From an uncultured Clostridia bacterium (GTDB lineage Bacteria > Bacillota > Clostridia > Christensenellales > Borkfalkiaceae): a stretch of DNA of 38,420 nt. Shown piece by piece: positions 31,395 through 38,420 of this stretch. The position numbers and the translations under genes are program-made. Positions within the stretch are counted from its first letter, which is position 1. Every line of letters begins with the position of its first letter. The notes beneath the pieces were generated by a model. The model searched no databases. It was not told the DNA's origin and worked only from the letters and a program-made list of their open reading frames with translations. The stretch is taken from assembly GCA_944372575.1 (NCBI GenBank), contig CALVZS010000034.1, positions 1 through 38,420 on the forward strand, given 5' to 3'.

Positions 31395-34300
31395 ATGAGA
31401 AAACGCATCAAGATTTTATTCGGCGTCTGTGCTTTGGCGGCATGTCTGTGCTTCGGCGCTGCCTGTGCGTCCGTTGAAACGCTGGAAGGCGATCCGTCGA
31501 ACATTCCCGTGTATGACGGACAGCACGGATCAACGACGACGCCCGGCGGGGAAGAGGAGCCCGAACTTCCGTCGAACGATCCCATCGTTTTGGACGGCGT
31601 GCTCGATGAAGACATCTATGAAGAGAACGCCTGGATGGACTATACGACAAAGAATACGGACGGGGAGGGCCTCGGCACTTCCGAGATCAACGTCCGCGGC
31701 ACGATGGTGTATGGAGAAGAAGGCTTCTACGTCGCATTCGATGTATCCAACTCTTTCGTGTTCGTCGATCTCGAGCATGACCGTTGGCTCTTTTACGACA
31801 GCGGCGTGAGCGTCTATATCGGGTTCCCCGGCAGCACCACGCACGATTACGAGATCTGCCTCATCCCGGACGGCGCCGTGCGCGTGGCGAGCTATATCCA
31901 GAGCGGCTATGTGGATATCGAACTGAACGGGATCGTTTCCGCAGGGACGGTGAAGGGAGGAGAGATCAATACCTACGACGCTGACGGTTACTACATTGAA
32001 ACCTATTTCCCCTGGTCGGCGTTTGGTTTGACGGAGGCGCCCTGCGCCGTACAAATGGACGTCGCCGTTGTGCAGAGCAGCTCCGCGAACATTGAAGGGC
32101 GCGACGGCTGGGAGAGCCTCGGTCTGTCCTACAAGACCGGCTGGCAGTGGGCGAATCCCGCAAGCTGGTGGACGTGGGGTTCGGGTGGTTTCGGCGTTGC
32201 TCCGCTCGATATCACCATCGGAGAATACGATACGGAAATGGGTTCTGTCTCCCTCGGCGCGGAGAGCTATTCGGCGCTTGAAGATGTGGTCATCAACATT
32301 GCTCCGGGGAGCGGATATTCCATCTCGTCCGTGCTCGTGAACGGCACCGAGATGCGCGACGCCGTTGCAAACAATGTACTCACGCTCACGGACTACAGCG
32401 GCACAAAGGCGCTCAACATCGAAGTGACGTTCATCGCGGTGTCCGACATTCGCGTGGAAGTCAGCGGCACGGCGATGGCGGTCGCAGGCGCGAGCGAGGC
32501 GTGGAACATCCCCGCCGGCAGCGTTATCACCTTTACGAGCGATGCGGGCGCGTTCTCGGCAGAGATCGGCGCGGACGGCACTTACACGGCGCAGCTTCCC
32601 TACGGCACGTTCAGCGCCACCGTCAGCGGTTACAGCGCACAGACGGTCACGGTCGAAGAGGGCAGCCAGAGCATGACGCAGGATCTGCAGCTTCGCTACG
32701 ATCTGCTCGGAACATCCGCGGAATATACAGTGGGCGACGATGAATCGACGGCAACGGCCACCGTTGCGGAACGGCTTCTTACCGTCAATGCCTCCGCGCA
32801 GCAGTTCTCTCTGTCCTTTACGGTCAGGCCGAAGTCGGGCGGCACGGGAAGCGCGGGGCTGATGATCCTGTTCGCGGACAGCTCAACGAGTGACACCAAT
32901 TTCTCCTTCCAGGCGGGGCAGATCGATGGCGGTTATGCGCTGCGCATGACCAACCTGAACGGATGGAACGGTGCGTACAACCTGGGTATCTCGGAAGCGG
33001 AATATGAAGAAAACGGTATCGACGTACTTGTGATCTGCGACGGCAATACCTATACGGCGTTCTATCGTCTGCTGGACGGCGCCTGGGTGGAGGCCGTCAG
33101 CTGGACGCAGACCGGTGTGACCGGATACAGCCTGTTCAGCTGGGATACCAATACATACTTTACTGATATTGCATATGCTCCGAGTTATGATCTTGTCACG
33201 ATCGATGCCGACATTTCGGCACAGTACGGCAGCGTGACGCTCGCGGACGAGTACATCATCGGCGAGGACGTCGTGCTCAACATTGCGCCCCAGAGTGGGT
33301 TTGCACTGGGCAGCATTACGGTGAACGGAACGGATATGACCGAGGCAGTCTCGGGCGGAACGCTCACGGTGGAGAACTGCGGAAGCGAGACGCTCACCGT
33401 TGTGGCAACATTTATCCCCGAAGCGGGCGAAATGTATGAGGTCAGCGGCACGGCAACGGCGGTCGCGGGCGCAAGCTCGGCATGGTCGCTGCCCGACGGC
33501 ACGACGCTCACCTTCACCGGCAGCATCACGCAGAATGTGACGGTGCAGGACGGCAAGTACAGCGTGGAGCTTCCCAACGGCGAATTTGTTGTGAGCGTTT
33601 CCGGCTACAGCACGCAGACCGTCACCGTTACGGGCGATGCGACGCAGAATATCAGCCTTGTCTACGACCTGCTTAGCGCGCCTCTGACGCAGGATGTCGA
33701 GGTGTCCGAGGATGAGGCGACGATAACGCCTTCGGCGGCGTTCCAGATGGTGCCGCTCAATACCACGGCGGAACAGTTCAGCCTGTACTTCAAGGTCAAT
33801 GTCAAGGAGGGCGCCTCCGCCGGCGATGGACTCGGCTTCCGCATCGACTGCGATTCCAGTGCATACGGAGTCGACAACTATTCCTATCAGACCGGATATA
33901 TCGACGGCGGTTTTGCCCTGCGTATCGCCAACCAGTGGGACGGCAGATACGGCATCGGCATCAGCGCGGAGGACTATGCCTCGGGCAAGTTTGAAGTGCT
34001 CATCATCCGCGACGGCGATATCTATATCGGTTACTACCGCATTCCCGGCGCCGGCTGGACGATGGCGGGCAACACGCGCCTCAATGTCGTGGCGACCAGG
34101 TTCTCGATGTATTCCTGGAGTGAGAATGTGTACTTCACCGACATTTCCTTTGCGCCCACGCACGAGCTTGTCTCCATCAGAGCGGACGTTGCGGCGGAGC
34201 ACGGCAGCGTGACCATTTCCGGCGATCCCATCATCGGCGAGAACGTGACGCTCAATATTACGCCCGACAGCGGTTACATTCTACAGAGCCTCATGGTAAA

Positions 34301-36095
34301 CGGTACGGAGATGGCAAGCTCGGTTGCAAACGGACAGCTCACCATCTCTGCCTGTGGCACCACCCTGCTTGAGATCGAGGCAGTCTTTATCTCGCAGGCG
34401 GGCGAGGGCTATGTGGTCGGCGGCTCGGCGTCGGCGGTCGCGGGCGCAAGCGATGCCTGGACGATCCCGGCGGGAACCGTTCTCACATTCACGGGCGATG
34501 CCGTGTACACGGCGGAAGTCGGCGCGGACGGCGCCTACAGCGTGCGCCTGCCCGAAGGGGAGTACACCGTCACGGCGAACGGCTACGGCTCGCAGACGAT
34601 CACAGTCTCCGGCGAGACGGATGCGGACATCACCCTGCGCTATGATCTGTTCGGCTCCAACGACAACGTTACGATCAGCGAAGATGAATCGACGCTGACG
34701 CCCACCTCTCAGTGGAACGGCGTACCGGTCAACACTACGGCGGATCAGTTCACCCTCTTCTTTAAGGTCAATTTGAAGGAAGGCGGCAGCTCGGCGGACG
34801 GGATCGGGTTCAAGATTTTCGCCGACAAAGAGTATGTATTCCAGTGCGGATATATTGACGGGGCCTGGAGAATTCGCATCACGGATTCAGACTGGGTCGG
34901 CGCGGTCATTCCCGTGAATGATGCGGAAGTGACGCAGAACGGTTTTGACGTATTGGTAGTTTACAACGAAGGCACCTATACGGCTTACTACCGTATTGCG
35001 GGCGGCGCATGGACATATGCGTGTAGCGTGAGTGCGATTCCGACCAAGTACGAAATGTACAACTGGTCGCAGGATATGTATTTTACAGACGTCGCTTTTG
35101 CTCCTTCGCTTGAGCTGATCGCGATCGACACGGTCATTCAGGCAACGGAGAACGGCAGCGTGACGCTTGTCGGCGGCGACTATGTACTCGGCGATGACGT
35201 CGTGCTCCGCGTCCTTCCCGAAACGGGCTATCTTCTGCAGAGCATTCTGGTAAACGGCACCGAGATGGCTTCCTCCGTCGCTGCGGACGGGACGCTCACC
35301 ATTGCCGACTGCGGCTGGCTCGACCTCACCGTCTCCGCCACGTTCGCCGAGGCTCCCGATGAGACGTTCACGGTCAGCGGCACGGCGCAGGCGGTCGCGG
35401 GGGCAGGTGATCCTTGGGCGATCCCCGACGGCGTTGTCCTCTCCTTCGCGGGCGAGGTGACGCAGACGGCGACGATTGCGGACGGCAAATATTCCGTCTC
35501 TCTTGCGGCGGGCGTGTACACGGTCAGCGCGCAGGGCTACGGCTCGCAGACGGTCATCGTCTCCGCAAACACAACGGCGAACATTCTGCTGCGTTATGAC
35601 CTGTTCGGCAGCAACGACAACGTCACGATCAGCGAGGATGAGACGACGCTGACGCCCTCCACGCAGTGGAACGGCGTGGCAGTCAACACCACGGCAGATC
35701 AGTTCACCCTCTACTATAAGGTCAACCTGAAGGAGGGCGGCAGCTCGGCGGACGGGATCGGGTTTAAGTTCTTTACTGACGATAACGACTACACCTTCCA
35801 GTGCGGCTACATTGCCGACGAAGGCGCATGGAGACTGCGCATTGTCAATCAATGGTCGGGTGTTACGCTCTCCGTGACGGATGCGGATGTCGTGGCAAAC
35901 GGGATCGAAGTGATGATCGTCTACAACGAGGGTACGTTCACGGCATATTACCGTCTTACGGGCGGCGAGTGGAAGTTTGCCTGCAGTATGTCGGGAACTC
36001 CGACCAAGTACGAGATGTACAACTGGTCGGCGGATATGTGGTTCTCGGACGTGGCGTTTGAGCCCAATCTGAACAGCGCGCCCGCACAGAACTGA
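31395..36095 (+). CDS. 1566-aa modular lipoprotein: CBM9/DOMON-like head and four large repeats
   Basis: The lipobox is FGAAC (Cys 24). Residues about 60-270 look like a CBM9/DOMON-type sugar-binding sandwich (IVLDGVLDEDIYEENAW, VYGEEGFYVAFDVSN, YYIETYFPWSAFGL). Then three module types alternate: (a) an InlB-B-like module of about 65 residues starting GSVSL/GSVTL at 283, 612, 937 and 1254, with the landmark VNGTEM; (b) a carboxypeptidase-regulatory-like sandwich starting V(S/G)G(T/S)AxAVAGA at 356, 683, 1008 and 1327 and ending YDLxG; (c) a concanavalin/LamG-like domain of about 165 residues with FKVNLKEGGSSADGIGF and EMYNWS. The unit is about 319-327 residues and occurs four times; the protein stops after the fourth (c). 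No catalytic residues or wall anchor are visible. It follows GH43 by 21 bases with AAGGAGGAAA before its ATG. Probably a surface glycan-capturing scaffold; module names are inferred from patterns. Confidence 0.85.
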   Translation: MRKRIKILFGVCALAACLCFGAACASVETLEGDPSNIPVYDGQHGSTTTPGGEEEPELPSNDPIVLDGVLDEDIYEENAWMDYTTKNTDGEGLGTSEINVRGTMVYGEEGFYVAFDVSNSFVFVDLEHDRWLFYDSGVSVYIGFPGSTTHDYEICLIPDGAVRVASYIQSGYVDIELNGIVSAGTVKGGEINTYDADGYYIETYFPWSAFGLTEAPCAVQMDVAVVQSSSANIEGRDGWESLGLSYKTGWQWANPASWWTWGSGGFGVAPLDITIGEYDTEMGSVSLGAESYSALEDVVINIAPGSGYSISSVLVNGTEMRDAVANNVLTLTDYSGTKALNIEVTFIAVSDIRVEVSGTAMAVAGASEAWNIPAGSVITFTSDAGAFSAEIGADGTYTAQLPYGTFSATVSGYSAQTVTVEEGSQSMTQDLQLRYDLLGTSAEYTVGDDESTATATVAERLLTVNASAQQFSLSFTVRPKSGGTGSAGLMILFADSSTSDTNFSFQAGQIDGGYALRMTNLNGWNGAYNLGISEAEYEENGIDVLVICDGNTYTAFYRLLDGAWVEAVSWTQTGVTGYSLFSWDTNTYFTDIAYAPSYDLVTIDADISAQYGSVTLADEYIIGEDVVLNIAPQSGFALGSITVNGTDMTEAVSGGTLTVENCGSETLTVVATFIPEAGEMYEVSGTATAVAGASSAWSLPDGTTLTFTGSITQNVTVQDGKYSVELPNGEFVVSVSGYSTQTVTVTGDATQNISLVYDLLSAPLTQDVEVSEDEATITPSAAFQMVPLNTTAEQFSLYFKVNVKEGASAGDGLGFRIDCDSSAYGVDNYSYQTGYIDGGFALRIANQWDGRYGIGISAEDYASGKFEVLIIRDGDIYIGYYRIPGAGWTMAGNTRLNVVATRFSMYSWSENVYFTDISFAPTHELVSIRADVAAEHGSVTISGDPIIGENVTLNITPDSGYILQSLMVNGTEMASSVANGQLTISACGTTLLEIEAVFISQAGEGYVVGGSASAVAGASDAWTIPAGTVLTFTGDAVYTAEVGADGAYSVRLPEGEYTVTANGYGSQTITVSGETDADITLRYDLFGSNDNVTISEDESTLTPTSQWNGVPVNTTADQFTLFFKVNLKEGGSSADGIGFKIFADKEYVFQCGYIDGAWRIRITDSDWVGAVIPVNDAEVTQNGFDVLVVYNEGTYTAYYRIAGGAWTYACSVSAIPTKYEMYNWSQDMYFTDVAFAPSLELIAIDTVIQATENGSVTLVGGDYVLGDDVVLRVLPETGYLLQSILVNGTEMASSVAADGTLTIADCGWLDLTVSATFAEAPDETFTVSGTAQAVAGAGDPWAIPDGVVLSFAGEVTQTATIADGKYSVSLAAGVYTVSAQGYGSQTVIVSANTTANILLRYDLFGSNDNVTISEDETTLTPSTQWNGVAVNTTADQFTLYYKVNLKEGGSSADGIGFKFFTDDNDYTFQCGYIADEGAWRLRIVNQWSGVTLSVTDADVVANGIEVMIVYNEGTFTAYYRLTGGEWKFACSMSGTPTKYEMYNWSADMWFSDVAFEPNLNSAPAQN
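32460..36077 (+). repeat. Four tandem repeats of about 960-980 bp inside the modular lipoprotein gene
   Basis: Equivalent points lie at 32460, 33441, 34416 and 35373. Repeats 3 and 4 are still nearly identical in DNA in their central part; for example 34782-34810 equals 35736-35764 base for base, an offset of 954 bp (318 codons). Repeats 1 and 2 are more diverged. Confidence 0.85.
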
Positions 36096-36123
36096 TTGCT
36101 ACTTCCCTCCTATATCATGTTCT

Positions 36124-36152
36124 GCCGTGCCGCCGGAGAGCGGCGGCACGGC
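36124..36152 (+). other. GC-rich hairpin after the modular lipoprotein gene
   Basis: GCCGTGCCGCC (36124-36134) pairs with GGCGGCACGGC (36142-36152), loop of seven. No T run follows, so it may protect the 3' end of the message; the terminator proper is probably the next hairpin. Confidence 0.55.
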
Positions 36153-36186
36153 GGGACAAAATTCAGAGAAAAATATGGAATTCGGC

Positions 36187-36229
36187 AAAGAGTTCCTTCC
36201 GATCTGCAAGGGGAGGAAGGAATTCTTTT
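36187..36229 (+). terminator. Terminator between the modular lipoprotein and GH3 genes
   Basis: A 14-bp stem with one G-U pair (36187-36200 with 36215-36228, 14-base loop) ends in a T run (36226-36229). It lies 57 bases before the GH3 start codon, so GH3 probably receives reduced read-through or has its own unseen promoter. Confidence 0.65.
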
Positions 36230-36285
36230 GTATGCCGCGGCAACGGCTGCTGCGGCTGCCAAAACCATGACACAAAGAGGTTTTC

Positions 36286-38274
36286 ATGATAAAATTGGCT
36301 GATTTGAAGCAGGAGGAAAAACTGCGCCTCCTTGCAGGCAGCGGATGCTGGCAGACGGACGACCTCGGCGGAAAGATCCCCGCGGTGCGTTTTGCGGACG
36401 GCCCGCTGGGCGTGCGCAAGGTCACAGAGGGGCGTGACGGGACGCAGAGCCCTCTTCCCGCCGTGGCATATCCTTCGGAACAGGTGCTCGCAAATACCTG
36501 GGATCTGCTGCTGGCCGGGCGCATGGGGGCGTGCCTTGCGGACGATTGTATCGAAGCGGACGTGGATGTCCTGCTTGCCCCCGGCGTCAACATCAAGCGC
36601 AGTGCCTACTGCGGGCGGAATTTTGAATATTTTTCTGAAGATCCCTTTCTCACGGGCGTGATGGCGGGCGCGTATATCGCCGGGCTGCAGGAACACGGCG
36701 TCGGGGCGTGCATCAAACATTTTTGCGCAAACAATCTGGAGTTTGATCGGATGCATCAGTCGAGCGATGTGGACGAGCGGACGCTGCGGGAGATCTATTA
36801 CAGGCCGTTTGAGATCGCCTGCACGGCGCAGCCCGTTGCCGTCATGTGCGCGTACAACCGCGTGAACGGCGTATATGCCGCCGAATACAAAAAGGGGTAC
36901 GAGGTACTGCGCACGGAGTTCGGATTTGACGGCGCGATCGTCTCCGACTGGGGCGCGGTGCGCGACCGGACGGACTCCGCAAGGGCGGGGCTGGATCTGG
37001 AGATGCCCTTCTCTTCGGAACATTTCCAAAAGCTGGAGCAGGATGCCGCCGTGGGAAAACTCTCTGTCCGTCAGATCGATGCCTGTGCAGGGCGGATACT
37101 CTCGCTTGCGGCCCGCTGCAGCGGGATGAAACAGCGCCGGCAGGTATGCACGCAGGTATCGGAGCGCATCGCCGTCAGCAGACAGATCGCGGCGGAAGGG
37201 GCGGTTCTCTTGAAGAACGACGGCATTCTGCCGCTGCAAAAGGGCTGCAGCCTGTCGGTGTGCGGCTGCTATGCAAAGCCGGACTCCCCCGCCATGATGC
37301 AGGGCAGGGGGGCGGCAGAAGTGAACGCAAAGGATTGGAAATTCGATCTTCCGCAGGCGCTGCACAGCCGCACGGGCGGCGAAGTCCTCTACGAGGGCGC
37401 ATTTCACTATGACGGGGTCGATTCTGCCTGCCAGAATATCCATACCGCCAAGGTCAATGCGGCGCTGTCGGAGGTCAACATCGTGTGCGTTGGGACGGGC
37501 GGCAAGTATGAATACGAGGCAGGCGACCGCCAGACGCTGCGTCTGCCTGCCGTGCAGGAATTTGCCATCCGCGAGACTGCCGCCGTCAACCCGCGCACCG
37601 TCGTCGTCATCTTTGCGGGTGCGGCGATCGATACGAGCGCCTGGGAGGACTGCGCGTGCGCCATCCTCTTTGCCGGATTCAACGGCTCGGGCGGGGATGA
37701 GGCGGTAGCGGATCTTCTGACGGGGATCCTGTCGCCCTGCGGAAAACTGACGGAAACTTTTGTGCGCGAGGCATCCTCTCCGCCCGTTCCCCGGACGGCG
37801 GGGGTCACGCGCTATGCCGAGGGGCTGGATGTCGGCTACCGTTATTTTCAGCGTCATCCGGAGGGCGTGTGCTATCCATTCGGGCACGGGCTCGGCTATG
37901 CGCATTTCGATTACGGCAATCTCTCGCTGGAGTGCCGTGGCGATCTGCAGCTGGATGTTTCCTATGATATCGGCAACAGCTCAACCTTTGCGGGCAAGGA
38001 GATCTCACAGGTCTATGTCCGTCCCGTCGCCCCGTTCGTCTACAGACCGGAACAGGAGCTCAAGGGCTTTTCCAAGGATGAGATTGCGGCAGGAAAGAGT
38101 GTGCGGGTGTGCATTAAACTGGATCGCATGGCGTTTTCCTATTGGTCGGCCGCAAACGATGCGTGGACGGTGGATGACGGTGTCTATGAGATCCGCGTCG
38201 GCGCGTCCTCTGCCGACATCCGGCTGTGCGGGCGCGTGCGGATCTGCGGCGGAAAGCTGGCTCCCTGCCCGTAA
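36286..38274 (+). CDS. GH3-family beta-glycosidase, cytoplasmic
   Basis: A 662-residue glycoside hydrolase family 3 enzyme without signal peptide, so cytoplasmic. The barrel domain shows FADGPLGVR, LLAPGVNIKRSAYCGRNFEYFSEDP, GACIKHFCANN and the nucleophile region FDGAIVSDWGAV (Asp 221). The second alpha/beta domain (AAEGAVLLKNDGILPLQKG, GGDEAVADLLTGILSPCGKL) and a C-terminal FnIII-like domain (GYRYFQRHPEGVCYPFGHGLGYAHFDY, QVYVRP, ELKGFSK) follow in the usual order. It removes non-reducing terminal sugars (beta-glucose or beta-xylose are common) from imported oligosaccharides. AGAGG five bases before the ATG supports the start. It is the last enzyme of the locus, separated from the rest by a terminator. 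Confidence 0.93.
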   Translation: MIKLADLKQEEKLRLLAGSGCWQTDDLGGKIPAVRFADGPLGVRKVTEGRDGTQSPLPAVAYPSEQVLANTWDLLLAGRMGACLADDCIEADVDVLLAPGVNIKRSAYCGRNFEYFSEDPFLTGVMAGAYIAGLQEHGVGACIKHFCANNLEFDRMHQSSDVDERTLREIYYRPFEIACTAQPVAVMCAYNRVNGVYAAEYKKGYEVLRTEFGFDGAIVSDWGAVRDRTDSARAGLDLEMPFSSEHFQKLEQDAAVGKLSVRQIDACAGRILSLAARCSGMKQRRQVCTQVSERIAVSRQIAAEGAVLLKNDGILPLQKGCSLSVCGCYAKPDSPAMMQGRGAAEVNAKDWKFDLPQALHSRTGGEVLYEGAFHYDGVDSACQNIHTAKVNAALSEVNIVCVGTGGKYEYEAGDRQTLRLPAVQEFAIRETAAVNPRTVVVIFAGAAIDTSAWEDCACAILFAGFNGSGGDEAVADLLTGILSPCGKLTETFVREASSPPVPRTAGVTRYAEGLDVGYRYFQRHPEGVCYPFGHGLGYAHFDYGNLSLECRGDLQLDVSYDIGNSSTFAGKEISQVYVRPVAPFVYRPEQELKGFSKDEIAAGKSVRVCIKLDRMAFSYWSAANDAWTVDDGVYEIRVGASSADIRLCGRVRICGGKLAPCP

Positions 38275-38309
38275 AACAATTTTTACGTCATTCTTTATCA
38301 CGGGTTCAG

Positions 38310-38342
38310 ATCAGGCCGGGGAATTATCCCCGGTCTGATTTT
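38310..38342 (+). terminator. Rho-independent terminator after GH3
   Basis: ATCAGGCCGGGG (38310-38321) pairs with CCCCGGTCTGAT (38328-38339) with one G-U pair, followed by T to 38342. Confidence 0.9.
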
Positions 38343-38350
38343 GTTGTATA

Positions 38351-38377
38351 AGAAAACCCGCGGAAAGTCCGCGGGTT
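38351..38377 (-). terminator. Hairpin with minus-strand T run at the window end
   Basis: AACCCGCGGA (38355-38364) pairs with TCCGCGGGTT (38368-38377), loop AAG. On the minus strand the stem is followed by TTTTCTT, so it could end a gene entering from the right. On the plus strand no T run follows. Confidence 0.55.
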
Positions 38378-38394
38378 CAAGAGAGGCTTTGCCG

Positions 38395-38420
38395 ATGAAC
38401 AAAAAACGAGCAAAAGAAAA
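38395..38420 (+). CDS. Possible start of a gene cut by the window end
   Basis: An ATG at 38395 with GAGAGG nine bases upstream begins MNKKRAKE, a lysine-rich start typical of real genes, but only eight codons are visible. It competes with the reading of the hairpin at 38351-38377 as the terminator of a minus-strand gene; both cannot easily be right. Function cannot be told. Confidence 0.3.

Noticed and set aside
31395..36095. Modular lipoprotein as a phage tail or adhesin gene
   Set aside because: It has a lipobox, lies within a sugar-import operon, and no phage genes are near; a glycan-binding role fits better.
36096..36302. 68-aa frame between the modular lipoprotein and GH3 genes
   Set aside because: It consists of two hairpins and an Ala-rich run, and overlaps the GH3 start; no ribosome binding site.
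36163..37905. 580-aa minus-strand open frame opposite GH3
   Set aside because: It is the antisense of a well-defined GH3 gene and also crosses a terminator hairpin.

Overview
The window looks like part of the chromosome of a GC-rich Clostridia-type Firmicute, probably a gut commensal. The evidence is: sigma-70 promoters of the TTGACA/TATAAT type, strong GGAGG ribosome binding sites, lipobox signal peptides, a YtrA-type GntR regulator with its ABC pair, a clostridial FeoA/FeoB/small Cys-rich protein set, and a carbohydrate locus that encodes permeases but no ATPase. A Christensenellales/Borkfalkia-like origin is possible but is only an impression. There is no phage, transposase, CRISPR array or rRNA.

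Layout. 1-6830: the 3' part of a giant BspA-type leucine-rich-repeat surface protein. 7020-8104: two flavodoxin-fold proteins, the first with an Fe-S-type cysteine motif. 8263-8905: tRNA-Val(CAC) on the minus strand and tRNA-Ala(CGC) on the plus strand, flanking an unknown 80-aa gene. 8974-9885: a DUF4432/aldose-epimerase-like protein. 10026-12601: the ferrous iron uptake operon feoA-feoB-small Cys-rich membrane protein, with a foldable leader. 12690-15767 (minus): an NTF2-like protein, a flavin reductase and the damaged remains of a heterodimeric ABC exporter, divergent from an HxlR regulator (15873-16229) across two interleaved consensus promoters. 16483-18763: GntR/YtrA regulator, ABC ATPase and permease. 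18884-19909: a 2,4-diaminopentanoate dehydrogenase-like enzyme. 19965-21492 (minus): a trypsin/HtrA-type lipoprotein protease frameshifted by a 7-bp duplication. 21725-22243: a four-helix membrane protein.

22537-38274 is a glycan-utilisation locus: LacI regulator with a palindromic operator in its own promoter, beta-helix lipoprotein, large solute-binding lipoprotein, two sugar permeases, SGNH-hydrolase lipoprotein, GH43 lipoprotein, a 1566-aa lipoprotein with a CBM9/DOMON-like head and four repeats of about 320 residues, and after a terminator a cytoplasmic GH3 glycosidase. The inferred logic is that surface lipoproteins bind, deacylate and debranch a plant-type glycan (arabinoxylan or arabinan are reasonable guesses), the ABC importer takes up the oligosaccharides using an ATPase encoded elsewhere, GH3 finishes them inside, and LacI senses the product.

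The items most worth a second look are the 1566-aa modular protein with its locus, the lesions concentrated between 12.7 and 21.5 kb (two large deletions in the exporter genes, two tandem duplications in the protease), and several compact control regions (HxlR divergent promoters, the LacI operator and leader hairpins, a promoter whose -35 lies in a hairpin loop, the feo leader).
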